Shown: piece after piece, positions 36,947 to 45,366 of the stretch
Layout: the number at the start of each line of letters is the position of its first letter
How positions within the stretch are numbered: the stretch's first letter is position 1
Assembly (NCBI RefSeq): GCF_003574295.1
Contig: NZ_BHGK01000001.1
Location: 1,178,001 to 1,242,000 of the forward strand
Origin: Mediterraneibacter butyricigenes
GTDB lineage: Bacteria > Bacillota > Clostridia > Lachnospirales > Lachnospiraceae
Direction of reading: 5' to 3'
DNA: 64,000 nucleotides
Made by a program: the position numbers and the translations under genes
The notes under the pieces: generated by a model
Seen by the model: only the letters and a program-made list of their open reading frames with translations
The model's database searches: none
What the model was told of the DNA's origin: nothing

Positions 36947-37264
36947 TTATTTGTTTTTCATTTTGATATCGATATAAACACCAGCCGGCATTTCCAGTCT
37001 GGACAGTGCATCAACAGTCTTCTGTGTTGGTGCGATGATATCGATCAGTCTTTTATGAGTTCTCTGCTCGAACTGCTCTCTGGAGTCTTTGTACTTGTGT
37101 ACAGCTCTCAGGATTGTAACTACTTCCTTCTTAGTCGGAAGTGGTACCGGTCCACTCACTTGTGATCCGTTCTTCTTTACAGTTTCGATGATTTTCTTTG
37201 CGGATGCATCTACCAGCTGGTGATCATACGCCTTCAATGTGATTCTCATTACTTGACTTGCCAT
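36947..37264 (-). CDS. rpsJ: 30S ribosomal protein S10
   Basis: First gene of the operon, 105 residues. Signatures are [20 protein letters not shown] and [21 protein letters not shown]10 also serves as the transcription factor NusE. AGGAGG lies upstream of the ATG. Confidence 0.98.
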   Translation of the reverse strand: MASQVMRITLKAYDHQLVDASAKKIIETVKKNGSQVSGPVPLPTKKEVVTILRAVHKYKDSREQFEQRTHKRLIDIIAPTQKTVDALSRLEMPAGVYIDIKMKNK

Positions 37265-37526
37265 AAAAAAAGTCGCCTCCTTTTCGTACTATTCATTGCA
37301 GTACGACAAGCGGTGACTGTACACTCTCCCGTGTGTGTCGTGAGAAACTCACACGTTGTTTCATATCCCTGGTGGATTTCCAGATGATAATCAGTTGTGA
37401 TTCGTACAGTGACTTGTCGCCAGTTTCCTAACTTGACATTCGCTCCACGGAAAACCTGCCTTCTTGTGCAACTCTCACATCCAGCAGCAACCTCGCGCTT
37501 CATTGCTATCATGTCACAGCTTTTTT
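37265..37526 (-). promoter_or_regulatory. Structured 5' leader of the S10 operon
   Basis: The transcript predicted from the promoter below has about 250 untranslated bases. A long-range stem pairs GACAAG (37305-37310) with CTTGTC (37413-37418) and ACTGTAC (37316-37322) with GTACAGT (37404-37410), enclosing at least one local hairpin (GTGTGAG...CTCACG type). This is the layout expected for an r-protein-controlled leader; the ligand (L4 or other) is unknown. An 87-codon frame across it is probably not translated. Confidence 0.55.
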
Positions 37527-37555
37527 AGTATATATGATATCCTTTCTGTTTTCAA
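37527..37555 (-). promoter_or_regulatory. Promoter of the S10-spc-alpha operon
   Basis: Minus-strand TTGAAA (37550-37555) and TATACT (37527-37532) with exactly 17 bases between them. Confidence 0.75.
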
Positions 37556-37571
37556 GTAGTTTTTCAGAAAT

Positions 37572-37593
37572 ATTGTACTTTTTTTCGTACAAT
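37572..37593. promoter_or_regulatory. Perfect dyad between two divergent promoters
   Basis: ATTGTAC (37572-37578) and GTACAAT (37587-37593) form a perfect 7-bp inverted repeat with an 8-base T-rich spacer. It lies midway between the S10 promoter and the plus-strand promoter at 37612, so it may bind a shared regulator or form part of an RNA hairpin. Confidence 0.4.
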
Positions 37594-37611
37594 CTAATTT
37601 TTTTGAAATTC

Positions 37612-37640
37612 TTGACATCTTTTTCCAAAAATGCTATATT
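37612..37640 (+). promoter_or_regulatory. Strong plus-strand promoter with no assigned gene
   Basis: TTGACA (37612-37617), 17 bases, TATATT (37635-37640). The nearest recognised plus-strand gene is 4 kb away. Confidence 0.65.
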
Positions 37641-37646
37641 GTTCAC

Positions 37647-37699
37647 AACTTAGAGAAACCAAGGGCGGTTCCACTTTATGTGGGATCGCTTTCTTTTTT
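37647..37699 (+). ncRNA. Candidate short RNA ending at an intrinsic terminator
   Basis: Starting about 7 bases after the -10, a transcript of about 50 bases would end in the hairpin GCGGTTCCAC (37665-37674) / GTGGGATCGC (37680-37689), all ten pairs formed counting G-U, followed by TTTCTTTTTTC. It could be a small RNA or an attenuated leader. The following 200 bases are open in one frame on each strand (37631-37993 plus, 37594-37872 minus), but neither has a credible ribosome site or recognised domain; I left both out. Confidence 0.4.
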
Positions 37700-37909
37700 C
37701 TAAGCCAGGCATCTCTGGTAAAAGATGCCGTACATCCTTCATTGGTTGCTATGACAGAATTTGAAGCCGATTGTTTCCCCCAAAAACATTCCTGCTTCGA
37801 ATTACTGATTTTTATATACACCCTCATTGCAGGACATTCCCCAGATTTTGTATATTCAGTAATGGGCTGCATAGCAACGAGGAAAAACCTCTCAATGACA
37901 TACCAAAAG

Positions 37910-37940
37910 AAAAAGCACGGTGCAGGCCGTGCTTTTTCTG
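37910..37940. terminator. Terminator of the selenium cluster
   Basis: AAAAGCACGG (37911-37920) and CCGTGCTTTTT (37927-37937) flank a TGCAGG loop, with A and T runs on both sides. It follows the DUF3343 gene on the minus strand and can act in both directions. Confidence 0.8.
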
Positions 37941-38063
37941 TACATTATATAATAGGAAGAAACTCCTTCTCAGCTCTACCGCTTCCAATATGAACGCGCT
38001 CATATCCCATAAGAGGTATATGTTTCTTTCTTCTTTAAATTATATGGAAGATTTTCCATTCTG

Positions 38064-38303
38064 TCAACGAAGCATACATTCCGCAACCGCTTCCATTTCC
38101 AGGCCTTCCTTCCCCATAAATGCCAGCAGTTCTTCCTTCTGATCTAACTGAGCGCACCAGGCAAGTCCGCAGCCCGCAGAGATTTCCTGCGGAATCGGAA
38201 TCAATCTTCCCGAAATTCCCTGACTTTTGCATGCTTTCTCCATCGCCATTGCATCGGTTGTCGTGTGAAATGTTATCACCAGTTTTAATGTCTTTTCCCT
38301 CAT
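38064..38303 (-). CDS. DUF3343 small protein, putative Se/S carrier
   Basis: A 79-residue cytoplasmic protein. The N-terminus KLVITFHTTTDAMAMEKACK and the GRLIPIPQEISAGCGLAWCA segment match DUF3343, a family regularly found beside selD or yedF. Two cysteines in the GCGLAWC stretch could carry sulfur or selenium. It lies 55 bases after the cysteine-desulfurase-like gene and ends the cluster. The carrier role is inferred from context. Confidence 0.82.
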   Translation of the reverse strand: MREKTLKLVITFHTTTDAMAMEKACKSQGISGRLIPIPQEISAGCGLAWCAQLDQKEELLAFMGKEGLEMEAVAECMLR

Positions 38304-38358
38304 GTATTATCCTTTTCTTATCATCTGCAACTTTTGAAACTGTTGCTTTTCCCTACGC

Positions 38359-39543
38359 TCAGGCAAGTTCCCGGATTGCATTTACAGCAAACGCCACTTC
38401 CTCTTCCGTATTATAATGCGAAAAACTGAACCGGACAGATCCCTGCTCTCTCGTTCCCAACGCCTCATGCATCAATGGCGCACAATGCCCGCCGGAACGG
38501 GTTGCAATTCCGTAATCCGTCAGCAGCGCATCGCTGACTTCTCCGGAATCATACTCGCCAAGATTAAATGTAACAATCGGGCATCGTTCTTTTCCCGAAA
38601 ACGATCCACCGGATCTTTCTGTCGCATGCCTGGCATCAGAAAAATATCCGTAAATCCGGACTCCCGGAATCTCTCTGATGCCCTCATAGAACTGCCACAT
38701 CAGATCCTGTTCTTTTTTTCGAATATTCTCAATTCCAGTTTCTTCCAGATACTTCAAAGCCGCATTTAAGCCCGAAATTCCATGCCCGTTTATCGTTCCG
38801 GCTTCCAGTGCCGTGGGCATTTCTTTCGGGTGATGCGGATTATAGGTTTCAATTCCACTTCCGCCTCGCGTCAATGGTTCGATTTCCAGGCCCGGTTTCA
38901 CATAAAGTCCTCCGGTTCCCTGCGGGCCTAGCAAAGACTTATGTCCTGTAAAACATAATACATCAATCTGCAACTGTTGTACATCGATCGGGAAAACACC
39001 TGCCGTCTGAGATGCATCCACAATCAGCAAGGCATTTTTTCGTTTCGCCGCCGCGCTCACCTTCTGAAGATCTACCAGATTTCCCGTCAGATTGGAGCCG
39101 TGGGTACAGATCACTGCTCTGGTGTCCGGACGGATGGAGCGTTCCAGTTCTTCATAATCCAGAACCCCATTTTCATCACAACCAACTATCGTTAATTCTG
39201 TTCCGTTTTCCTGTCGTTCATAAAGCGGCCGAAGCACCGAATTATGTTCCAACACCGTAGTCACCACATGATCTCCCGGACGGATCAGCCCGCGGATTGC
39301 CAGGTTCAGACTCTCTGTGGAATTCTTGGTAAATGCAATCTGGCGGGCATTTTCTCCTCCAAATAATCTACAGAGTCTTTCTCTGGTATCATAAATCATC
39401 CGCGCCGCATCCAACGCCGCTTCTCCAAGCCCCCGTCCTGCATTCCCCATAGATTCCATTGCCCAGACAACCGCCTGAATCACTTCCGGCGGTTTCTGAA
39501 GCGTTGTCGCTGCATTGTCCATATATATCATTCGTTGCTTCAT
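38359..39543 (-). CDS. Cysteine desulfurase-like aminotransferase class V protein (EF2568 type)
   Basis: PLP-dependent enzyme of 394 residues that would release sulfur or selenium from cysteine or selenocysteine. The start MIYMDNAATTLQKPPEVIQA is characteristic. The PLP lysine is in CFTGHKSLLGPQGTGG and the persulfide/selenide-forming Cys in RSGGHCAPLMHEALGT. It belongs to the group named after Enterococcus EF2568, which is encoded next to selD in selenium-dependent molybdenum hydroxylase loci. It lies 19 bases after selD here, consistent with delivering selenide to SelD. Confidence 0.9.
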   Translation of the reverse strand: MKQRMIYMDNAATTLQKPPEVIQAVVWAMESMGNAGRGLGEAALDAARMIYDTRERLCRLFGGENARQIAFTKNSTESLNLAIRGLIRPGDHVVTTVLEHNSVLRPLYERQENGTELTIVGCDENGVLDYEELERSIRPDTRAVICTHGSNLTGNLVDLQKVSAAAKRKNALLIVDASQTAGVFPIDVQQLQIDVLCFTGHKSLLGPQGTGGLYVKPGLEIEPLTRGGSGIETYNPHHPKEMPTALEAGTINGHGISGLNAALKYLEETGIENIRKKEQDLMWQFYEGIREIPGVRIYGYFSDARHATERSGGSFSGKERCPIVTFNLGEYDSGEVSDALLTDYGIATRSGGHCAPLMHEALGTREQGSVRFSFSHYNTEEEVAFAVNAIRELA

Positions 39544-39562
39544 ACCGTGTTACTTCCTTATA

Positions 39563-40612
39563 TTATAGAATCTGAATTCTGTATGCTCCCTTTTCCAGAA
39601 CCTTTCCAATCACCGCTGCCTTCGTATTCAATCCATCCTCTTCTAATTCTTTCAAAATCTTTTCTGCATATTCCGGTGACACCGCAAAAAGCAGTCCGCC
39701 CGAAGTCTGCGGATCAAAGAATACGTCTGCAAGGTCTTCCGGTGTGTCTCCCAGATCCACCGCTGCCCCTACATATTCCCGATTGCGGTAGGCTCCTCCC
39801 GGCACCAGACCGATCTTTGCATACTCACGAACCTCTCCCATCAACGGGATCCAGTCTTTATAAAGTTCAAGCGTCACATCACTTCCGACTGCCATTTCCG
39901 AGCAGTGCCCCATCAGGCCAAATCCTGTCACATCGGTACAGGCCGTCACCGGATAATTCCGGATCACATGAGCTGCCGTTTTATTTAAGGAAGTCATCAC
40001 CTGCAACACTTCTCGCTGTGCCTGTTCACTTGCCAGTTCCGCCTTTACCGCCGTATTCAGGATTCCTGCTCCTAACTGTTTCGTCAGAATCAGCACATCT
40101 CCCGGGTGACAACCGTAATTTTTCAAAATATGATCCGGATGAACCAGTCCTGACACACACATACCGTATTTTGGCTCATCATCCTGGATGGAATGGCCGC
40201 CCACCAGCACAGCACCGGCCTCTTTCACCTTATCCGCTCCACCACGTAAGATTTCTCCCAGAATTTCCGGATCCAGATCATTTGGAAATGCTACAATATT
40301 TAATGCCACTTTTGGATCTCCACCCATGGCATAAACATCACTCAGCGCATTGGTAGCCGCAACCTGTCCGAAAAGATAGGGATCATCCACCATAGGGGTA
40401 AAGAAATCGACCGTCTGGATCATTGCCTGCTCTTCATTTAATTTATAAATGGCCGCATCATCCGATGTCTCGATCCCCACCAGAAGATTCTCATCCTCAA
40501 ATTTTGGCAGAGTTCCCAGCACCTGCGCCAGTACGCCGGGCCCGATTTTCGCCGCACAACCGGCAGTTTTGGTCATTTTAGTTAACCGTATTTTCTTTGT
40601 TTCCTGAGACAT
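39563..40612 (-). CDS. selD: Selenide, water dikinase
   Basis: Makes selenophosphate from selenide and ATP. The mature frame has 349 residues and an active site TKTAGCAAKIGPGVLAQVL with Cys19 where some homologues have selenocysteine; the conserved Lys follows at the usual distance. ATP-binding glycine-rich and metal-binding blocks (GIETSDDAAIYKL, TVDFFTPMVDDPYLFG, FDPQTSGGLLFAV) are present. The ATG at 40612 is chosen because homology starts there; 19 upstream codons are open. It lies about 255 bases after yedF. Confidence 0.95.
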   Translation of the reverse strand: MSQETKKIRLTKMTKTAGCAAKIGPGVLAQVLGTLPKFEDENLLVGIETSDDAAIYKLNEEQAMIQTVDFFTPMVDDPYLFGQVAATNALSDVYAMGGDPKVALNIVAFPNDLDPEILGEILRGGADKVKEAGAVLVGGHSIQDDEPKYGMCVSGLVHPDHILKNYGCHPGDVLILTKQLGAGILNTAVKAELASEQAQREVLQVMTSLNKTAAHVIRNYPVTACTDVTGFGLMGHCSEMAVGSDVTLELYKDWIPLMGEVREYAKIGLVPGGAYRNREYVGAAVDLGDTPEDLADVFFDPQTSGGLLFAVSPEYAEKILKELEEDGLNTKAAVIGKVLEKGAYRIQIL

Positions 40613-40867
40613 TTTCTCTTTTCCTCTCTTTTCTCGCGATATATTGCGACTCTCTCGCCTTTTCTGCAATCCGGCAATGTGGCAATCCGCTCTCTATGTC
40701 AGCGTCACTCTCTGCGCCCTGAAATCTGCTCTCCCAATAACATTTCCGGCTTCCCATCTTGGCTTTGCAAATTTCCGACATGCTTTCTGTTGCTGTGCTG
40801 CTCCAGCTTCTCATCTTACTTGCTTTCCCTGCGTGAAAACGATATTCCCAACACAGCTTCACAGATT

Positions 40868-41479
40868 TTACGGACGAATGATTCTTCCTGCCTGATTCAT
40901 AGTCTCCACAATACTGTACATATTGGTTACGGTACCGACTTTCAACTTCTCTTTCAGGCCATAATAGTCCAGGCAGGTTCCACAGGTCATAATCTCCACG
41001 CCCTGCGCTTCCAGACTCTTCAGATCTTCCAGAGATTCAGAGCCCTCTGTGGTCAGTTTTGCGCCGCCATTGTAAAACAGCATCGTCTTTGGCAACTCGT
41101 CCAACTGTGTCACTGCAAACAGAAATCCTTTAATCAGGACATGTCCCAGTTCTTCATTTCCCTCACCCATTTTATCTGAAGAAACCACAACGACTGTATT
41201 TCCGATCTGATCCGGCTGACAAACAGCTGCTTCCTTCACTTCTGGCTGTTTCAATGCCGCATCTCCCACCTGAATCTCCAGACGGAATTCCTTTTCTCCA
41301 AGCTTCTCACTTTTCACGCCACACTGCATACTTTTGGCCAGCTTTGTCACGTTCTGCACTGCAATCTCATTATCCACCAAAACTTCTACCATCTCCGGTT
41401 TTTCCAGAGCTTCAATGGCTTTTTTTGTTTTCACTACCGGAAGTGGGCAGGCAACGCCCCTTGCATCTACTGTAATCAT
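40868..41479 (-). CDS. yedF: Sulfurtransferase-like selenium metabolism protein YedF
   Basis: A 203-residue protein of two domains. Residues 1-75 are a TusA/SirA-like domain with the conserved CPLP motif (DARGVACPLPVVKTKKAIEA). Residues about 95-200 are a DsrE-like domain with two cysteines in MTCGTCLDYYGL. YedF proteins are found mostly in genomes with selD and are believed to handle selenium. It is the first gene of the cluster and has an AAAGGGG ribosome site. Confidence 0.9.
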   Translation of the reverse strand: MITVDARGVACPLPVVKTKKAIEALEKPEMVEVLVDNEIAVQNVTKLAKSMQCGVKSEKLGEKEFRLEIQVGDAALKQPEVKEAAVCQPDQIGNTVVVVSSDKMGEGNEELGHVLIKGFLFAVTQLDELPKTMLFYNGGAKLTTEGSESLEDLKSLEAQGVEIMTCGTCLDYYGLKEKLKVGTVTNMYSIVETMNQAGRIIRP

Positions 41480-41721
41480 AAGTAATCCCCTTTCTTTTCC
41501 CGTTCTTTTTTCTTACTTTTCGTCACTTTGACCTTCTATTTTAAGTATACCATTCCACTGTTTTTCTGCAAGTTCTATCTGCGGCGCACTTGCATTTGCG
41601 TTCTGTTTATGAGATGATGAAAATGTTTGGATAATAAACTGCCTCGAATCTCAATAAATTTTTTTGAAATCACTTCAGAAAATATAGAAAAAGAACATCA
41701 GAAAGGATATGAAAAGAAATT

Positions 41722-42588
41722 ATGTGGATTGCCGATCAATGGAAAGATTACGAAGTCATTGACTGTTCAAAAGGAGAGAAACTGGAGCGTTGGGGCTCTT
41801 ACATTCTGGTTCGTCCGGATCCGCAGGTCATCTGGGATACTCCCAAAACGGACGGTCGCTGGAAACATAGGAACGGACATTATCACCGCAGCAAAAAAGG
41901 CGGCGGTGAATGGGAATTTTTCGATCTCCCGGAACAATGGAAGATTCACTATAAAGACCTGACCTTCCATTTGAAACCATTTAACTTTAAACATACCGGA
42001 CTTTTCCCGGAGCAGGCAGTCAACTGGGACTGGTTTTCTGAGAAAATCCGCCACGCCGGTCGCCCCATCAAGGTATTGAACCTATTTGCCTATACAGGCG
42101 GAGCTACGATCGCCGCCGCTGCAGCAGGTGCCAACGTTACCCACGTAGACGCTTCCAAGGGCATGGTTACCTGGGCCAAGGAAAATGCAGTCTCTTCCGG
42201 TCTGAAAGATGCGCCAATCCGCTGGCTGGTAGATGACTGTGTCAAATTTGTAGAACGGGAAATCCGCCGCGGCAACACTTACGATGCCATCATCATGGAT
42301 CCACCGTCTTACGGAAGAGGCCCAAAAGGTGAGATCTGGAAGATTGAGGATGCCATTCATCCGCTGATCAAGCTTTGTACCAAAATTTTAAGTGATGATC
42401 CGCTGTTTTTCCTGGTCAACTCCTACACCACCGGGCTTGCACCGGCCGTTCTGACCTACATGCTCGGAACCGAATTAAAGCAATATGACGGACATGTGGA
42501 CTCTCAGGAAATCGGACTTCCGGTCACCAACTCCGGTCTGGTACTTCCCTGCGGAGCCTCCGGAAGATGGGAATCAAATCGTTCGTAA
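41722..42588 (+). CDS. Class I SAM-dependent methyltransferase, RlmI/RlmK-like
   Basis: A 288-residue methyltransferase of the rRNA large-subunit type. The SAM-binding motif is VLNLFAYTGGATIAAAAAGA, followed by the acidic residue in THVDASKGMVTWAKENA, and the catalytic-loop motif is IIMDPPSYGRGPKG. No N-terminal PUA domain is present, unlike RlmI. The ribosome site is weak: AGAAAGG lies 15 bases upstream, and an in-frame stop prevents a longer start. The target nucleotide is unknown. Confidence 0.85.
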   Translation: MWIADQWKDYEVIDCSKGEKLERWGSYILVRPDPQVIWDTPKTDGRWKHRNGHYHRSKKGGGEWEFFDLPEQWKIHYKDLTFHLKPFNFKHTGLFPEQAVNWDWFSEKIRHAGRPIKVLNLFAYTGGATIAAAAAGANVTHVDASKGMVTWAKENAVSSGLKDAPIRWLVDDCVKFVEREIRRGNTYDAIIMDPPSYGRGPKGEIWKIEDAIHPLIKLCTKILSDDPLFFLVNSYTTGLAPAVLTYMLGTELKQYDGHVDSQEIGLPVTNSGLVLPCGASGRWESNRS

Positions 42589-42647
42589 GAAAATTCCTCT
42601 TCGATCGGTGATAAACAAACAATAGATTGAAATTTATCGTATTTCAA

Positions 42648-42697
42648 AACAGGTCGGAATCTTACTTAAAACGTAGGGTTCCGACCTGTTTCTTTCC
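42648..42697 (+). terminator. Terminator after the methyltransferase gene
   Basis: AACAGGTCGGAA (42648-42659) and TTCCGACCTGTT (42679-42690) form a perfect 12-bp stem followed by TCTTTCC. Confidence 0.85.
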
Positions 42698-42730
42698 ATT
42701 CATTTTTAAATTCTTTCCAAAAAACCGGAG

Positions 42731-42808
42731 TTATAGGACAAAACGTGTTGATAAAAGCCATTATCCTCACGCAAAAGGTTGCAATGTGAATTGCTTACGG
42801 TTGCATTC
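42731..42808 (-). repeat. Dispersed intergenic element, copy A (partial)
   Basis: Read on the minus strand it runs GAATGCA...GTAAGC...CATTGCAACCTTTTGCGTGAGG, then ATAATGG...TATCAACACGTTTTGTCC. The same order appears at 59500-59703 and 62711-62813. This copy lacks the left half of the long stem. It sits between the convergent methyltransferase and sirtuin genes. Confidence 0.7.
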
Positions 42809-42813
42809 TAAAA

Positions 42814-43539
42814 TTATACGCGAATCCTTCCCATAATTTCTCCGATCGGAGCCGAAATCGTCAGTTCCGCTCCCACCTGTTTTGCCGTCTCCGACTTATT
42901 GATCACAACCAGATGTTTTCCCCTGAAATAATCAATAAATCCAGCTGCCGGATAAACAACCAGCGAGGTTCCTCCGATGATCAGTGTATCTGCCTGACTG
43001 ATGGCACTGACTGCACCCCGGATCACCTCGGAATCCAGCCCCTCTTCGTATAACACAACATCCGGCTTAATCATGCCACCACAACTGCATCTCGGAACTC
43101 CCGCAGATTGTTTTACATAGGCCGCATCATAGAACTGATGGCATCTCATGCAGTAATTTCGATGAATGCTTCCGTGCAGTTCATAGACCACTTTGCTTCC
43201 CGCTGCCTGATGCAGTCCGTCGATATTCTGTGTCACGATCGCACGTAATTTTCCTGCTTTTTCCAGTTCCGCCAGTTTCAGATGTGCCGGATTCGGCTTT
43301 GCATCCAGAAACATCATTTTATTCTTATAGAAGTCATAAAACACGTCCGGATATTTCATAAAGAAGCTGTGGCTGACCACCTGCTCCGGAGAATATTTAT
43401 AACTCTGATGATACAGACCATCCGCACTTCGAAAATCCGGAATCTTACTTTCCGTCGATACTCCGGCTCCACCAAAAAATACAATATTCTGGCTTTCATC
43501 TATGATTTTCTGTAATTTTGCAACCTCTGCTTCATACAT
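42814..43539 (-). CDS. NAD-dependent protein deacylase (sirtuin)
   Basis: Removes acyl groups from protein lysines using NAD and releases nicotinamide. The 241-residue protein has NIVFFGGAGVSTESKIPDFR, the catalytic His in QNIDGLHQAAGSKVVYELHG, a four-cysteine zinc module (CMRCHQFYD and CSCGG) and IIGGTSLVVYPAA. The ATG at 43539 follows AAGGAGG; a 15-codon upstream extension is not supported. It is the last gene of a four-gene set that also encodes a nicotinamidase-like enzyme. Confidence 0.94.
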   Translation of the reverse strand: MYEAEVAKLQKIIDESQNIVFFGGAGVSTESKIPDFRSADGLYHQSYKYSPEQVVSHSFFMKYPDVFYDFYKNKMMFLDAKPNPAHLKLAELEKAGKLRAIVTQNIDGLHQAAGSKVVYELHGSIHRNYCMRCHQFYDAAYVKQSAGVPRCSCGGMIKPDVVLYEEGLDSEVIRGAVSAISQADTLIIGGTSLVVYPAAGFIDYFRGKHLVVINKSETAKQVGAELTISAPIGEIMGRIRV

Positions 43540-43634
43540 CGCGATCTCCTCCTTCTTTCTGCACATCACATTCCCTGTCACCATGTATTCGCTCTTTTAC
43601 ACATCGACATTTATGAATCCTGCCAGATGCACTC

Positions 43635-45305
43635 TCAGTCGTCCTTCACATGTCCCATATCTATATGTTTCTGAATGATACCTTTCATATAGTCCCAGAT
43701 TTCTTTGGAACTCTGGTCAATCTTTGCATTTCTCTTGTAAATCTGGGATTTGTGCACCGTATGCTCGATCCAACTGATTCCGCCGCTGGCATCATTTAAC
43801 AACAATGGTTGGAAATTGTCCAGCAAATGTGCGTATTTTGCATCTGCCGTCTCGTATGTTTCAAACTCATCCCAGAGCGCACGAAGTTCTTCCCCCTGAT
43901 CTTTTGGCAATAATCCAAAAATCCGCTCTGCCGCTTTCAGTTCTCTCTGGTGTTGCGTTTTTGCTCCCTCTGTATCATAGGCATAGGTATCTCCTGCATC
44001 AATCTCTACCAGATCATGTGCCAATACCATTTTCATCACCCTCGGCACATTGACAGACGCATCTGCATGTTCTTCCAGAAGCCCTGCCATCAATGCCAGA
44101 TGCCAGGAATGTTCCGCATCATTTTCTTTCCGGCTGCCATTCGCAAGCGGTGTCTGTCTGGTAATCAGCTTCACTTTGTCCACTTCCCGGATGAAATCAA
44201 GCTGCTGTTCCAGCCTTTCTTTCAATACGTCCGGATCTTTATCTGCCGGGAAAATGATTCCGTTTTCCTTTCGCACCTGATCCATCACATCCATGACATC
44301 TTTAGAAATCTTCTCATAAACTTGCAGAGAATCTTCATCCACCAATTCTTCCTCATGTGCTGCTTCTGTATCAGACTTTTTCTCCTTCTGATCTCCTTGC
44401 AACTTCAAAGGATTCTCTCGATTTTTCACATAAGTAATAAAATCCTCTACTTCATAGATCAGTTCATTTTCCGCAACCTCTACTGAAATTTCTTCTCTGG
44501 TTCCGTCCGGATGCACCAGCGTGATCTGTCTCGGTTCCTGAATCGCATCCACCAGAAAGGATCCTTTTTCTCCCTGAATCTCACTGGGAATAAATCCATC
44601 CACCAGCTTGGAAAATCGAATCTGCGCCGTCAGTTCCGGATAGGTTGCCAGAATCATACCGCCCAGATCCACTTTTTCTTCCAGTCCCGGCATTTTCACA
44701 ACGGAACCGGTTATTTTTTCCGGTTTTCCAAGCAGTCCAACCATCGCCTGCAGACAGTAGACTCCGATATCCGTCAGAGCCCCTCCTGCATATTCATGAT
44801 TAAAATTGTTGGTCAGATCTCCGGATTTCAGACGATCCAGCTTGCTGGATTTCTGATCATAACACAGAGTCGCCGCCCGCACCGGTCCGATCTCTGCCAA
44901 ATGTTCCTGAAGCCAGCGGTATGCCGGTTGATGCAGTGTTCGAACAGCTTCCATCAGCGCCACATGATGTTCCTCTGCCGTCTGAAACATTTTCGCCACT
45001 TCTTTGGTATTTGCTCCCAACGGCTTTTCACAGAGTACCTGTTTTCCGGCTTCCATCATCTGAATTGCGTGTGCACAGTGCAGAAAATTCGGACTTGCAA
45101 TGTAAACCGCGTCAATCTCCGGATCTTCTGCCAACTTTCCCAGAGAATCATAATATTTTCCCACTCCGTATTTTCCGCCAAATGTCTTCGCCTTTTCCAG
45201 ATTTCTGGAATAAACAGCCTCCAGCTTAAACTCCGGACATTTCAAAGCCGCATCCAGAAAATGATCTGTGATCCAGCTCGTTCCGATCGTCGCAAATCTT
45301 ATCAT
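43635..45305 (-). CDS. Gfo/Idh/MocA oxidoreductase fused to an HD-domain phosphohydrolase
   Basis: A 556-residue fusion in one frame. Residues 1 to about 350 are a Gfo/Idh/MocA NAD(P)-dependent oxidoreductase, with MIRFATIGTSWITDHFLDAA and the conserved KQVLCEKPLGANTKEV. After an acidic linker the C-terminal 190 residues form an HD domain of the YfbR/HDDC2 type: NDAEHSWHLALMAGLLEEHA, VLAHDLVEIDAGDTYAYD and NFQPLLLNDASGG. Relatives of the HD part are nucleoside-5'-monophosphate phosphatases; the substrate of the oxidoreductase half is unknown. The start at 45305 precedes the Rossmann motif; 31 upstream codons are open but not supported. Confidence 0.88.
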   Translation of the reverse strand: MIRFATIGTSWITDHFLDAALKCPEFKLEAVYSRNLEKAKTFGGKYGVGKYYDSLGKLAEDPEIDAVYIASPNFLHCAHAIQMMEAGKQVLCEKPLGANTKEVAKMFQTAEEHHVALMEAVRTLHQPAYRWLQEHLAEIGPVRAATLCYDQKSSKLDRLKSGDLTNNFNHEYAGGALTDIGVYCLQAMVGLLGKPEKITGSVVKMPGLEEKVDLGGMILATYPELTAQIRFSKLVDGFIPSEIQGEKGSFLVDAIQEPRQITLVHPDGTREEISVEVAENELIYEVEDFITYVKNRENPLKLQGDQKEKKSDTEAAHEEELVDEDSLQVYEKISKDVMDVMDQVRKENGIIFPADKDPDVLKERLEQQLDFIREVDKVKLITRQTPLANGSRKENDAEHSWHLALMAGLLEEHADASVNVPRVMKMVLAHDLVEIDAGDTYAYDTEGAKTQHQRELKAAERIFGLLPKDQGEELRALWDEFETYETADAKYAHLLDNFQPLLLNDASGGISWIEHTVHKSQIYKRNAKIDQSSKEIWDYMKGIIQKHIDMGHVKDD

Positions 45306-45366
45306 GCCGTCCGCTCTCCTTTCATGCGCTCCCTCTCCTCTATTTCTCCGAAGATCTGATGCCATC

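Noticed and set aside
37249-37512. An 87-codon minus-strand frame upstream of rpsJ
   Set aside because: It overlaps the structured leader and the start of rpsJ, has no ribosome site or domain, and is rich in Cys, Thr and Arg in a way typical of non-coding DNA.
39563-40612. Selenocysteine codon in selD
   Set aside because: The active-site codon is TGC (Cys) in TAGCAAKIG, and no in-frame TGA is present.
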